Part shown: positions 1 through 7,435 of the stretch, piece by piece
How positions within the stretch are numbered: position 1 is the stretch's first letter
Layout: every line of letters begins with the position of its first letter
DNA from: Candidatus Daviesbacteria bacterium
GTDB taxonomy: Bacteria > Patescibacteriota > Microgenomatia > Daviesbacterales > UBA10151
Assembly: GCA_016183245.1 (NCBI GenBank)
Contig: JACPEY010000027.1
Location: forward strand, 1 to 36,714
Length of the DNA stretch: 36,714 bases
Direction of reading: 5' to 3'
The notes under the pieces: generated by a model
Databases searched by the model: none
Told to the model about the DNA's origin: nothing
What the model saw: the letters and a program-made list of their open reading frames with translations, nothing else
Program-made: the position numbers and the translations under genes

Positions 1-230
1 AATTTAACTAACACTTCTCCCTGAACATATTCCGGTTTTTTGTCTGCATCACTCTTAAAAACGTCTGCTTTCTTTTCATAAGCTTTAGGTTTGAAAATTT
101 GTTGTTGTTTAACTAAATACGTGCCTATTGGGATAGAAACTAAAAGAAGAAGAAAGATTATTAAAGAGGCAATGTTTTTCTTACCGGATATAAGACTTTT
201 TAACTGGTCCACTAATCCAGTATGTTTCAT
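1..230 (-). CDS. N-terminus of an exported, membrane-anchored protein (partial)
   Basis: The gene starts at the ATG complementary to 228-230 and runs off the left edge of the window. About 76 residues are visible. A short basic, polar N-terminus ends in SGKKN and is followed by one hydrophobic segment (ASLIIFLLLLVSIPIGTYLV). Next come KQQQIFKPKA and a polar stretch ending YVQGEVLVK. This is the pattern of a single-pass anchor with an extracytoplasmic domain. The closing YVQGEVLVK resembles the start of the propeptide of subtilisin-like (S8) proteases, but too little is visible to assign the family. No Shine-Dalgarno sequence is visible. An element of the palindromic repeat family lies 57 bp upstream of the start. 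Confidence 0.6.
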   Translation of the reverse strand, partial: MKHTGLVDQLKSLISGKKNIASLIIFLLLLVSIPIGTYLVKQQQIFKPKAYEKKADVFKSDADKKPEYVQGEVLVK

Positions 231-286
231 TAGACGAACTTTTGTCAATCCAATTTGCCCTAACCTTACCCCGGTTTGTAGCTAAC

Positions 287-395
287 CTGTCATTCTGGAG
301 ACGAACACTTCGACTTCGCTCAGTGTAAACTCCGTGAGGACTCCAGAATCCAGATTCTGGATGCGGTCGCCGAGGCGACCTTACCAGAATGACAG
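287..395. repeat. Palindromic repeat element, intergenic copy
   Basis: The outer arms CTGTCATTCTGG and CCAGAATGACAG are perfect 12-bp inverted repeats. Inner inverted modules include CCAGAATC/GATTCTGG and GGTCGCCGAGGCGACC. The element lies between two minus-strand genes. Read on the plus strand it encodes a peptide containing TPESRFWMRSPRRPYQ, almost the same as the peptide inserted in the polyprenyl synthase at 14002-14085. The element is therefore open in that frame even where it is not part of a gene. The rest of 231-440 shows no gene. Confidence 0.9.
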
Positions 396-440
396 AAGTG
401 GAGTAATTTCAGGATCTACCAGTTGGCAGAAGAACGAGTA

Positions 441-1475
441 TCAGATCTTTTCCCAAAGGCTTAAATCCTCTCCTCCCAACCTCCAGAAAACAAACTGGTA
501 TATTCCGTACTCCCGGGCAATTTTTATTTTATACAAAACACTTTCACTGTCTTCTACCCAGATAACATTTTCTATCCCATTTTCAAAGAAATTTATTACC
601 TGTTCGTAAGAAACTTCATCTCTTTTAAAACCAGCTTCAGTTTTTTTTGCTATATCCTGCACAGTCTGATACTCTACCGGGCTGTTTTTAAATTTATTCC
701 ACTGGTAACCATAAAAAGGCAGGCCGACAACTAATTTTTCCGCGGGGATAATCTTTGCAGTATATTCCAGGACTTGTTTATACTCCTTCACAGGGGTAAT
801 AGGACCAGGATCAGTTTTTATATTGTGGTAATCATAAATCATGACTCTGATAAAGTCAGCGTATTTTGCGATTTGTTTTAAATCCTGGGCTTTAGTGGCA
901 CTCCTGTCACTTAAAGTCCCGCTTTGGGCATGAACACTGACAAAGAGCATTAAACCTTTTTCGTGCAATTTAGCGGCAAAATCACTGATAAATTCCGTGA
1001 AAGACTTTCTATCGTCCGGATTCATTTCCTCAAAATCCAAATCATACCCTTGATAGCCTGCTTCCAAAGCCAGATTTATTAAGTTTTGAATCTGAATTTG
1101 ATAATTTTGCTTATCTTTTAAGAAATCAGAAATTCTTTGGCCGTCAAATTCATTAAAAATAACGGGGATAATTTTTACTCCCTTTTGGGTCAAAAGAGCT
1201 TTAATTTGATCTTTTCTACTATCTTTTATTTCCTCAATTTTCTGCCGGGGGTTTAACTTATACCAGACCGGTGAAACATACGATAATTTAGCTGAAGATG
1301 TGGCCAGAGATTCTAAAACTTTATCCTGGTCCCAGGTCGGAATCCAGGCAGAATAGCTTAAAGGAGATAACTTTTTTTGGGGTTGTATATTTTGACTGTT
1401 AAAATCAAGGGTCTTTATTGCTGCCAAATAACCCAGCACTATCAGTATTCCCAAAGCAGCCAATAATCTGGTCAT
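441..1475 (-). CDS. GH18-type glycoside hydrolase, YaaH-like, membrane-anchored
   Basis: A 344-residue protein with an N-terminal hydrophobic anchor (LLAALGILIVLGYLAAI) and an extracytoplasmic TIM-barrel of the glycoside hydrolase family 18 kind. The active-site strand reads GYDLDFEEM around residues 140-150. The catalytic Glu and the two preceding Asp of DxxDxDxE are present, but the first Asp is replaced by Gln. MIYDYH, PFYGYQW and the C-terminal FWRLGGED match the barrel motifs of YaaH-like cell-wall hydrolases. Probable role: cleavage of beta-1,4-linked aminosugar glycans. The ATG at 1475 is preferred over an upstream TTG because it overlaps the stop of the small membrane ORF (TAATG), which indicates translational coupling. 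It is the last gene of a deacetylase/GT2/small-TM/GH18 operon, so it may trim or release the polymer made by the GT2. Confidence 0.8.
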   Translation of the reverse strand: MTRLLAALGILIVLGYLAAIKTLDFNSQNIQPQKKLSPLSYSAWIPTWDQDKVLESLATSSAKLSYVSPVWYKLNPRQKIEEIKDSRKDQIKALLTQKGVKIIPVIFNEFDGQRISDFLKDKQNYQIQIQNLINLALEAGYQGYDLDFEEMNPDDRKSFTEFISDFAAKLHEKGLMLFVSVHAQSGTLSDRSATKAQDLKQIAKYADFIRVMIYDYHNIKTDPGPITPVKEYKQVLEYTAKIIPAEKLVVGLPFYGYQWNKFKNSPVEYQTVQDIAKKTEAGFKRDEVSYEQVINFFENGIENVIWVEDSESVLYKIKIAREYGIYQFVFWRLGGEDLSLWEKI

Positions 1476-1594
1476 TACCCAATTGTACGCCAAAAGTCTA
1501 GCTTTTTCAGCCGGGATAACAAAAAGCCTGTCACCACGATTAAAAGATGAATTAAAAACAATAAATTTGTAAAAGGCAATCCGATAAAATACAT
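1475..1594 (-). CDS. 39-residue single-TM membrane peptide between GT2 and GH18
   Basis: A small frame, ATG at 1594 to TAA at 1475-1477, encodes 39 residues. One hydrophobic helix (LLFLIHLLIVVTGFLL) is followed by a basic tail SRLKKLDFWRTIG. It starts 4 nt after the GT2 stop, with GGGAG nine nt upstream of the ATG as a ribosome binding site. Its stop overlaps the GH18 start. This tight fit on both sides argues for a real gene. In Pga/Ica systems a small membrane protein (PgaD, IcaD) is encoded beside the processive GT2 and is needed for its activity. A similar accessory role is inferred here from size and position only; no sequence homology is claimed. It is shorter than IcaD and PgaD and has one TM rather than two. 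Confidence 0.6.
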   Translation of the reverse strand: MYFIGLPFTNLLFLIHLLIVVTGFLLSRLKKLDFWRTIG

Positions 1595-1598
1595 ATTT

Positions 1599-2660
1599 TT
1601 ATGCTCCCTGCAAAGTAAATCTTTGCACTTTATTCCATTTCACTTGAGAATTCAACCCAAAAGATTCCAGCAAATATGCTTTTAGAAAAATCAGGCTGGA
1701 AAATATCCGCAAAAAGTAAAAAAACGGGATATATTGAAAAATTCTCCAGTTCCTTTGTTTGAAAGCAGCAAAGCCAACAGTCGGTATTGTAAACAGCAAT
1801 AAATCCACGCTTACTGCAATCAAAACACTAACGGTCCATTTAACCAAAAGCCAGGGCAAAAGTATTAAAAAAACTGACACAAACAAACCATTAAAAACAC
1901 CTTCCAGAGCAGCCCACCCGACCTCTAAATCAAGAGTCTGCTTTTTAAAAGGAATTTTGTGTTTTACTAAACACTGCCAGAAGCCGCTGTACCACCGGTC
2001 CAGTTGCTTTTTAAAATCTTTTAAATTTTGCGGATCCTGCGTCTCTACGATAGCTTTTGAAGTGTAGATAATTTTCCCCAATTTTTTTCTATAAATGGTA
2101 AAAGTTAAATCCATATCTTCTGTTAATGTCTCATTACTAAAACAGGTCTTTTTAAATATTTCTGACCTGTAAACAGTTGCGCATCCTGAACAAACCATAA
2201 TTGCATTTAAATAATTCTGCGCCTTTTTGGTAATAGATTGAGAAGTTTCATATTCCCAAACCCTGTAGGCGGAAAATGCAGAAGTCAGACTGCCTTTAAC
2301 ATGACCTACTACAGCCATAACTTTTACCTCTTTATCTGTTCTGAAAACTTCAAAAATATATTTGAAAAACGATTTGTCGACTTTTGTATCAGCATCAAGA
2401 GGGAAAATAAAGTGATATTTATCAGTTAATTGAAAATGCTTGATAGCTTTATTTAAACTAAGGGCTTTACCTGAATTTAAATTAAGGCTTAATACGTTTT
2501 TGGTAAATTTTTTGGCAATTTTAGCTGTAAAATCTGTGGAAGCATCATCCACCAGATAAATATCTTTTCTATCCGCTACCTTAATAAGCTGCTTCAGACA
2601 GCCTGGCAGCACTTTTTCTTCATTGCGGGCAGGAATTACTATGGCTATTTGTTTTTTCAT
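1599..2660 (-). CDS. Processive family 2 glycosyltransferase (PgaC/IcaA/chitin-synthase-like)
   Basis: A 353-residue inner-membrane GT2 enzyme. The N-terminal GT-A domain carries IPARNEE at the start of the fold, VDDAS for nucleotide-sugar binding, DADT as the metal-binding DxD, TEDMDLT as the acceptor/base motif, and QLDRW as the QxxRW signature of processive beta-glycan synthases. The C-terminal part has two to three hydrophobic segments (roughly residues 255-295 and 310-330) that would form the membrane channel. The likely product is a beta-linked aminosugar polymer, but donor specificity cannot be read from the sequence. Its start overlaps the stop of the upstream deacetylase-like gene by 4 nt, and the 39-residue membrane peptide follows 4 nt after its stop. 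Confidence 0.85.
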   Translation of the reverse strand: MKKQIAIVIPARNEEKVLPGCLKQLIKVADRKDIYLVDDASTDFTAKIAKKFTKNVLSLNLNSGKALSLNKAIKHFQLTDKYHFIFPLDADTKVDKSFFKYIFEVFRTDKEVKVMAVVGHVKGSLTSAFSAYRVWEYETSQSITKKAQNYLNAIMVCSGCATVYRSEIFKKTCFSNETLTEDMDLTFTIYRKKLGKIIYTSKAIVETQDPQNLKDFKKQLDRWYSGFWQCLVKHKIPFKKQTLDLEVGWAALEGVFNGLFVSVFLILLPWLLVKWTVSVLIAVSVDLLLFTIPTVGFAAFKQRNWRIFQYIPFFYFLRIFSSLIFLKAYLLESFGLNSQVKWNKVQRFTLQGA

Positions 2661-3505
2661 ATGTTTGTACCTGCCTTGTTAGACGGGATAATTTCTGCAG
2701 GAACCTTAATATCCATGCCTGAGGCAGCAACTTTTTCCAAAACTTTAGAAAATTTTTCTTTAGTGATGCTGAAATCCTCATCACCTTCTGTAATTTGGTT
2801 AAAGGTTAAAATCACCCACTGGTTGTTACCTCTTGCCTGATTTATCCACTGCTCAACCTCTGCAAGAGTTGTTTTGGAATTTACAGTTCTGCTCTTTAAG
2901 GTATAAACACTTTCCAAAGGCAGGGTGTTATTACCCTCTTCCCCTATTTTTTGGGAAGAATAATAATATGAGGCCATATTGGAAAGACTTAAATCAACTG
3001 CCCCGCAAGGCGAAGCAAAATTTTCAGTTATTATGCCGTGGGAAAGAAATTGTCTTTTTGACCCGTATACGTTATCCCGAAGCTCGTCAATATTTAAATC
3101 ATTCCACTCGCACTTGTATATTTTGCCCAAAGAAACAATTTCCCAGCCTTTATTTTGCAGTGATTTTATCTCATCCCAATTTACAAATCCCGGATAATCC
3201 GTATATGAAGTAACTACCGAAACAGCTGCTTTTAATTTCCTTTTCTCAATCTCCGGCAAAGCCAGGGTATATTGAGATTTCCAGCCGCTATCAAACCAGA
3301 GAGTTATTACCCCTTTTCCCGAGCTTTTAAACGGCTCAAAAACAGGCAGGTCTTTGGGCACCTCGTTTACAAACTCTTCCTCTGAAACTTTTGCCAAAAC
3401 AGGAAAATTTTTGTAAGCAGAGGCTGTAAGCCAGATTAACAACGCACCGGCCAAAACACCCCACAAGGGCAACAGGAATCGATAATTTAGACTTATAGTT
3501 TTCAT
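2657..3505 (-). CDS. Polysaccharide-deacetylase-like (CE4 fold) anchored protein, probably degenerate
   Basis: A 282-residue protein with an N-terminal anchor (FLLPLWGVLAGALLIWLTA) and a NodB/CE4-like domain from about residue 60. ITLWFDSGW stands where the family has TFDDG, so the first Asp is kept and the second is Ser. The second motif, usually H(S/T)xxxH, is replaced by a stretch around EIVSLGKIYK that has no His. The usual Asp-His-His metal site is therefore not intact, and catalytic activity is doubtful. It is the first gene of the operon with the GT2, the small TM peptide and the GH18. The matching partner in Pga systems is PgaB. A strong promoter lies just upstream. Fold assignment is moderate and function is uncertain. 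Confidence 0.65.
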   Translation of the reverse strand: MKTISLNYRFLLPLWGVLAGALLIWLTASAYKNFPVLAKVSEEEFVNEVPKDLPVFEPFKSSGKGVITLWFDSGWKSQYTLALPEIEKRKLKAAVSVVTSYTDYPGFVNWDEIKSLQNKGWEIVSLGKIYKCEWNDLNIDELRDNVYGSKRQFLSHGIITENFASPCGAVDLSLSNMASYYYSSQKIGEEGNNTLPLESVYTLKSRTVNSKTTLAEVEQWINQARGNNQWVILTFNQITEGDEDFSITKEKFSKVLEKVAASGMDIKVPAEIIPSNKAGTNI

Positions 3506-3519
3506 AACTTAGGCTGTAA

Positions 3520-3548
3520 ATTATATCAAAAACAACCTCTAAAGTCAA
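3520..3548 (-). promoter_or_regulatory. Sigma70-type promoter of the deacetylase/GT2/GH18 operon
   Basis: On the minus strand, TTGACT (3543-3548) and TATAAT (3520-3525) are separated by exactly 17 bp. The expected transcription start lies about 7 nt before the ATG at 3505, so the 5' leader would be very short and has no Shine-Dalgarno sequence. Confidence 0.75.
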
Positions 3549-3563
3549 ACTATAAGCCTTGTA

Positions 3564-4784
3564 CTATGCTGCCTTTTGAAAAACTTCTGGCAAAAATGGG
3601 TTTAGTTCTTCCAGGCTGGACTCAGTTTTGATTTCTTTTTTTTCACCAGCCACCGACAAGGCTGTGGCTGGTTGAGATACAAGCATTTTCTTTTTTAAAA
3701 CCCTCTTTATAACTTCTTGGTGAGCCTGCCCTACTGGTTTGACTAACCTGTACTTAAAAACCCTGGCTACATCTTTATCTTCCACAGGCGTACCTTCCTT
3801 TCCGCGTTTAACTGGTTTTTTCTCTGCTACGAATCCATCAAATCTTCTCACTGCACTCTCGGCAGATTCAAGTTCACCTATTCCGGCTATGGCTTCTACT
3901 GTTTCCTGATAAGATCCGTCCGGTCCTGCCTTTTTAACCACCTGGCTTCTATTACCCTCATGCTCCGCAGGCAAAAATTTGGCAACCAGCCACCCGGTAA
4001 TTTTTTTCAAACCTAACCGATCTGCCTCTGTCCGGGCTTTAATGATAGCTTCTCTAATCTCCTGTCTTCTTTGTGCCGACACCTCCTCATCTTCCAGATA
4101 GATTTTTCTTTCAGCTTCCTCTTCCTCCACCATAGTTTCCTTTTGGCCTTGCTTCACTTCTATCTCTGTAATTACTTCCTCTATTTCTTGTTCTTCAAGT
4201 TTAGGCTGAGTTAATTGAGCATGCTCTGTCTGATTAAAAGATTCTGTCTTTGGTGCGGCTTTTGACTGCAAGAGGGGCTGTAAACCTAATACATGTTCAG
4301 CCTTTGTCCCGGGCCCCAAAGCCGGAGAAACTATGGTACCCCTTAACGTAGCTATGGACGATCGCACCAATCTACGTTCAACAAGATCGTACAAGTTATT
4401 GTTATGAAGTTGAGTTGCGCCTGCCAACCAGGTTGCTTGCTTTTCAGCTTTAACAGGATCTAATGCATAATCAGGTTCGTTTCCAAAAGCTCTCCGAAAG
4501 GCTTCCGGCACTTCTGTTTTAACAGGCAAATTAATCTCAGGCAATACTTGAGGAACAAAAACAATTGGCTCAATGGGAGCAGTCAGCTTTGCTCCTTTAA
4601 ATCCACTAATTGACACTGCTCTGCCTCCAACATCAGGCAAAACACTGATACCGGCAGGTTCTAAGTGTGCAAACCCCCCACCCCTGACCCCGCCAAAACT
4701 TGCAACAGGAGCCGTGCCTCTGCCTGCCGCAGAAGCAACGCTCCCCATTGCTGATCCAATTGACCCAATCGCTTCAATACCCAT
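3564..4784 (-). CDS. Unknown protein, Gly/Ala-rich N-terminus and acidic middle region
   Basis: A 406-residue protein that I do not recognise. The ATG at 4784 is chosen because GAAGGA stands 6 nt upstream. The N-terminus (GSIGSAMGSVASAAGRG) is small-residue-rich and low complexity, with no clear signal peptide. Residues about 195-240 are strongly acidic (EEQEIEEVITEIEV, then EEEEAERK), followed by a probably helical RRQEIREAIIKARTEADR and a basic C-terminal third (VIKRVLKKKM). It may be a structural or scaffold protein, but the sequence gives no support for a specific role. It is divergent from the ATPase/winged-helix gene and lies behind the promoter of the next operon. An 18-bp stretch at 4385-4402 matches the sequence in front of the mevalonate kinase gene. 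Confidence 0.65.
   Translation of the reverse strand: MGIEAIGSIGSAMGSVASAAGRGTAPVASFGGVRGGGFAHLEPAGISVLPDVGGRAVSISGFKGAKLTAPIEPIVFVPQVLPEINLPVKTEVPEAFRRAFGNEPDYALDPVKAEKQATWLAGATQLHNNNLYDLVERRLVRSSIATLRGTIVSPALGPGTKAEHVLGLQPLLQSKAAPKTESFNQTEHAQLTQPKLEEQEIEEVITEIEVKQGQKETMVEEEEAERKIYLEDEEVSAQRRQEIREAIIKARTEADRLGLKKITGWLVAKFLPAEHEGNRSQVVKKAGPDGSYQETVEAIAGIGELESAESAVRRFDGFVAEKKPVKRGKEGTPVEDKDVARVFKYRLVKPVGQAHQEVIKRVLKKKMLVSQPATALSVAGEKKEIKTESSLEELNPFLPEVFQKAA
4385..4402 (+). other. 18-bp sequence shared with the mevalonate-kinase upstream element
   Basis: The sequence GATCGTACAAGTTATTGT is identical at 4385-4402 and 18410-18427. Here it lies inside a coding region of unknown function. It may be chance, or a binding site of the same regulator. 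Confidence 0.35.
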
Positions 4785-4836
4785 AAATAGTCCTTCGTTA
4801 CAAACTACCAACTACTAACTCTAAACTAAACCCTGC

Positions 4837-4865
4837 TTGACTGCTTGATAATATTCTGATATAAT
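4837..4865 (+). promoter_or_regulatory. Promoter of the ATPase/winged-helix gene
   Basis: TTGACT (4837-4842), a 17-bp spacer and a perfect TATAAT (4860-4865). The predicted start of transcription is about 3-4 nt before the ATG at 4876, so the mRNA would be leaderless or nearly so. Confidence 0.75.
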
Positions 4866-4875
4866 CCTGACGGAT

Positions 4876-6060
4876 ATGACCACAAAAACTGTATATAATT
4901 TCCCTGAAGGAAAATTAGGGCCTGATTTTGCCAAAGAAAACTTGAAAAACTTCAAGCAGTTAATCGATGCTGCACTCTCTTTTGTGGTGGTTTCAATGCC
5001 AGGAGTTGGTGTTTCTTATTTTTTAAAATATCTGGCTACCCAAAACTTCGCTCGCTTTATTCATGTTGATTTATACAATCTCCCCACCCTTTCTCAACAC
5101 GAATTCTATAAATTACTGCTTTCTGAACTGGGCGGCATGCCCGGGTCAAAAACAGATGAGCAGATGCTCACAGAAATCAAGAAGGCTTTAAACCTGCTTT
5201 CCCAAAATCGGGAAAAGATTGTGATCATTTTCAGCCGGTTTGATCAATTAAAAGGGCAGTTTGACTGGAATTTTTTATCAAATATCCAAAGCCTGACAAC
5301 TGTTTCGCCGGGCTCGCCTCGCTCAACTCGAGTCGAAGCGGGCAAAATTGTATTAATCTTTACCGCTACTACACCCTTACACGATATTGCACCTGATGCC
5401 TTAAGCGGCGGAAATTTGAATTTCTATTCTGAGAACCTATATTTCAAGCCATATTCTGCGCGTGATTTAGAAAAACTCCTCAGTATTGAACCGGCAAGGC
5501 CGGGCCTTGCAAAACCAACACTGGAGAAGTTATTAGCTCTTTCAGGCGGCCATAACCAGCTTTTACATATCTTACTAAGCTCTCAAAAACAGCATAATCT
5601 GCTTCTGGACCATTTTGTGAAACTGCAGCTGAAAGAACTGGTTGATTATTTAGATTATCACCAGCGGAAAACTTTACAAAAAATTGCCCTGGGCAAGAAT
5701 GTGAATGAAGTGGATGAATATTTACTGGGCGTGGGCATGGTTAAAAATTCCAGCCTCCATCCTCCATCTTCTAACTTCCAGCTTTTTACTCCCCTTTTAA
5801 CCGAATACATTAAAACAAATATGCAGGTTAAGCTTCCGGTAAAAGAAGCAAAGCTTTTTAAGCTGCTGCGAGCTAATATGGGCAGGACTGTATCAAAAGA
5901 TGAAATCTTTAACGTGGTTTGGCAGGGCCATTCTGAAGGAGCCACAGACTGGGCTTTGGATGCTTTAATTTACCGCTTAAGAAAACATCCATTCATGAAG
6001 AACAATAATTACATCATCGAAAGCCAGAAAAAGGTGGGATATTCCCTTATACAAACGTAG
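4876..6060 (+). CDS. AAA/STAND-like ATPase domain fused to an OmpR-type winged helix
   Basis: A 394-residue protein, probably a cytoplasmic regulator. The N-terminal half looks like a P-loop ATPase. PGVGVSYFL sits in the Walker A position but lacks the Lys of GK[ST], and IVIIFSRFDQL looks like Walker B. The last 70 residues (LFKLLRANMGRTVSKDEIF, then ALIYRLRKHP and ending KKVGYSLIQT) match the OmpR/PhoB-type winged helix, which binds DNA. No receiver domain is present. With its altered P-loop it may bind nucleotide weakly or not at all. Two small palindromic DNA modules are read through in frame, at 5306-5345 (giving SPGSPRSTRVEAG) and 5494-5510 (giving PARPGLA). It is the only clear DNA-binding regulator in the window apart from the toxin-antitoxin proteins. 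Confidence 0.7.
   Translation: MTTKTVYNFPEGKLGPDFAKENLKNFKQLIDAALSFVVVSMPGVGVSYFLKYLATQNFARFIHVDLYNLPTLSQHEFYKLLLSELGGMPGSKTDEQMLTEIKKALNLLSQNREKIVIIFSRFDQLKGQFDWNFLSNIQSLTTVSPGSPRSTRVEAGKIVLIFTATTPLHDIAPDALSGGNLNFYSENLYFKPYSARDLEKLLSIEPARPGLAKPTLEKLLALSGGHNQLLHILLSSQKQHNLLLDHFVKLQLKELVDYLDYHQRKTLQKIALGKNVNEVDEYLLGVGMVKNSSLHPPSSNFQLFTPLLTEYIKTNMQVKLPVKEAKLFKLLRANMGRTVSKDEIFNVVWQGHSEGATDWALDALIYRLRKHPFMKNNNYIIESQKKVGYSLIQT
5306..5345. repeat. Short palindromic module inside the ATPase gene
   Basis: The core GGCTCGCCTCG...GAAGCGGGC is read in frame. The same module occurs inside SufB (29201-29229) and nested in the larger element of mevalonate kinase (around 18626-18658), so it is a mobile or exchangeable sub-unit of the repeat family. 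Confidence 0.7.
5494..5510. repeat. Perfect 17-bp palindrome in coding sequence
   Basis: GCAAGGCC, a central G, then GGCCTTGC. It is read in frame as part of PARPGLAKP in the ATPase/winged-helix protein. It is GC-rich against an AT-rich background. Confidence 0.6.
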
Positions 6061-6275
6061 ATTATATTTAACTTGCATTTTTGACTTTTGAATTTTGATT
6101 TTTGACTTTCTCAATCACCTCATACAATACTATCCCCAAAGACACCATAACATTAAGGCTAATATTGACTCCAAACAACTCTCATGCCCTACAACTAAAC
6201 AGATTGGCAGCTTATATTCAAACTGATCATAAGGAACACTTTTTTTACTCTGCTCTATTGCAATAACCAGCCCCC

Positions 6276-6357
6276 TGTCATTCCGAGTGATTAGCGAGGA
6301 ATCTCCAGATTTGTTTTTAATCTTGAGATCCTTCGTCGAGGACTCCTCAGAATGACA
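6276..6357. repeat. Palindromic repeat element inside the trmH-like gene
   Basis: The arms TGTCATTCCGAG and CTCAGAATGACA are inverted with one mismatch. The element is open in the gene's frame and encodes residues about 108-135 (CHSEESSTKDLKI and onward), between conserved segments of the methyltransferase. Confidence 0.85.
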
Positions 6358-6582
6358 ATTCCATAGACTTCTCACTTTCTTAATGGCTTCAACCGCACTC
6401 TCACAATATTCCCATTCCACCCAATCTGTAGTGTTAATCGAGGCTTTTTTAATCCTGGGATTAGGCGGGATTTCCGTCCCTCCGCAAAGATAAATTTTTT
6501 TGGCAGCTACCGCATCAGCCAACCGGAAGATCGAACCCACATTATAAGTATCCAAAACATTATCTAAAATTATATAGATCTC

Positions 6583-6625
6583 GCTATTGGCTATTGGCTT
6601 TTGGCTATTGGCTTTTGGCTGCGAA
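6583..6625. repeat. Short tandem repeat GCTATTGGCTTTTGG
   Basis: Copies of TATTGGCTTTTGGC follow each other inside the 5' part of the trmH-like gene and encode QPKANSQKPIANSE. The family normally passes directly into the first beta strand here, so this looks like an inserted low-complexity tract. Confidence 0.55.
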
Positions 6626-6662
6626 CCGCTAATAGCTAAGGGCGAATAGCTTCTCAACTGCT

Positions 6663-6715
6663 TTGCATTTAATTTCATGTGTATTATGATATATGAAAAT
6701 GAAGCAATTTGCCAA
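6663..6715. promoter_or_regulatory. Divergent, overlapping leaderless promoters
   Basis: Plus strand: TTGCAT (6663-6668), 16 bp, TATGAT (6685-6690), then 8 nt to the ATG at 6699. Minus strand: TTGGCA (6710-6715), 18 bp, TATCAT (6686-6691), then 7 nt to the ATG at 6678. The two -10 boxes overlap almost completely on opposite strands, so transcription of the two genes may be mutually exclusive. Both mRNAs would lack a leader. Confidence 0.55.
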
Positions 6716-7433
6716 AAGGCACTTGAAAAAACTTATCAAATCAGCCTATTATAAAAAGGTGGACCCCCAACTGCCTGACTCACAAAAACCAACTGTAATA
6801 AATTTCGGAAACAGCTTTTTTGATCAGTTGAAAAATTGGCGCGTTTTTATTCCTACTCTTACTGCTTTAGTCCTGCTGGCTGCTCTTAGCTTTTACCTCT
6901 GGCAGCAGAAAACACCTGTAAAAACTATTCCTGCGCCTGAAAGCAAGCCGCAAGAGACAGCATCCCTATTCCCTCCTCCCACAGATTATCAAAAAGGGCC
7001 ATTTTTGTGTCCAGGTATTCCTCAGTTTTGTCAAACAGGCAAGGATATTTTTATTGAGAAAAGTTATATTGGTTTTGGAAGCAGACTCCCTGCCAAAAGC
7101 CATATTTTTGCCAGCTTTGACGGAGAACTGGCTACATTTAAAGTAGCTATTAACCGGTCTCCTGCTGATAAAAAAACCCAAAATATCCTTGTTTCCACCT
7201 TGACTGACAAAGAACACCTACTCCGGGCTGCGTATTTTTTTACCGGCCAAGCTCCAAAAGACAGGCCTGTTAAAAAAGGCGAGGTCATTGCTACCTCAAG
7301 CGGGGAAACAATGCCGCTATATGATAACTCCTCACTGGTTTTTGTTTTGACCAGAAATGACATTGTTATGGGCAAAAGATTAGGCGGTGAAAGAGTGCAG
7401 CTTAAAAAAGCGGATTTTCAAAAATCTGATTGA
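6699..7433 (+). CDS. Single-TM protein with possible degenerate LytM/M23-like domain
   Basis: A 244-residue protein: a basic cytoplasmic N-terminus (KRHLKKLIKSAYYKK), one TM segment (FIPTLTALVLLAALSFYL, around residues 50-68), a Pro-rich linker and an external domain. The C-terminal PVKKGEVIATSS, then NSSLVFVLTRND, resembles the end of M23/LytM-type beta folds, but the His-x-His and Asp metal ligands are not seen, so any peptidase activity is unlikely. This fold guess is weak. The ATG at 6699 is favoured over 6693 because it lies 8 nt after a -10 box. The stop at 7433 is followed within 3 nt by the start of the next secreted protein, so the two are probably co-transcribed. Confidence 0.55.
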   Translation: MKQFAKRHLKKLIKSAYYKKVDPQLPDSQKPTVINFGNSFFDQLKNWRVFIPTLTALVLLAALSFYLWQQKTPVKTIPAPESKPQETASLFPPPTDYQKGPFLCPGIPQFCQTGKDIFIEKSYIGFGSRLPAKSHIFASFDGELATFKVAINRSPADKKTQNILVSTLTDKEHLLRAAYFFTGQAPKDRPVKKGEVIATSSGETMPLYDNSSLVFVLTRNDIVMGKRLGGERVQLKKADFQKSD

Positions 7434-7435
7434 AA

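Larger units (their letters stand above)
6068..6678 (-). pseudogene. TrmH/SpoU-family RNA 2'-O-methyltransferase, frameshifted by an internal deletion
   Basis: The start codon is at 6678. The N-terminal SPOUT motif is clear (IYIILDNVLDTYNVGSIFR, then ADAVAAKKIYLCGG) and LPICLVVGHE follows. After GHE (codon at 6181-6183) the frame is lost and stops at 6130. Shifting the frame restores LFGVNISLNVMVSLGIVLYE, the AdoMet-knot motif of TrmH, through to 6068. The segment normally between GHE and the IPM-G motif, about 20-25 residues, is missing. A deletion that is not a multiple of three is therefore inferred. The gene also carries a palindromic element in frame (6276-6357), a tandem TTGGCTATTGGCTTTTGG-type insertion near residues 17-30, and an AT-rich repeat tail. 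The activity would have been methylation of a tRNA or rRNA ribose. It may be a true pseudogene or an assembly error. Confidence 0.75.

Noticed and set aside
334-609. Plus-strand gene over the first repeat
   Set aside because: The frame is the translation of the palindromic element and the antisense of the GH18 gene; it has no separate support.
3336-3548. Alternative minus-strand frame over the deacetylase start
   Set aside because: It overlaps the deacetylase-like gene in another frame, includes the promoter, and encodes no recognisable protein.
4404-4460. Short ORF after the shared 18-bp sequence
   Set aside because: Only 18 codons, antisense within a longer gene, and without family or composition support.
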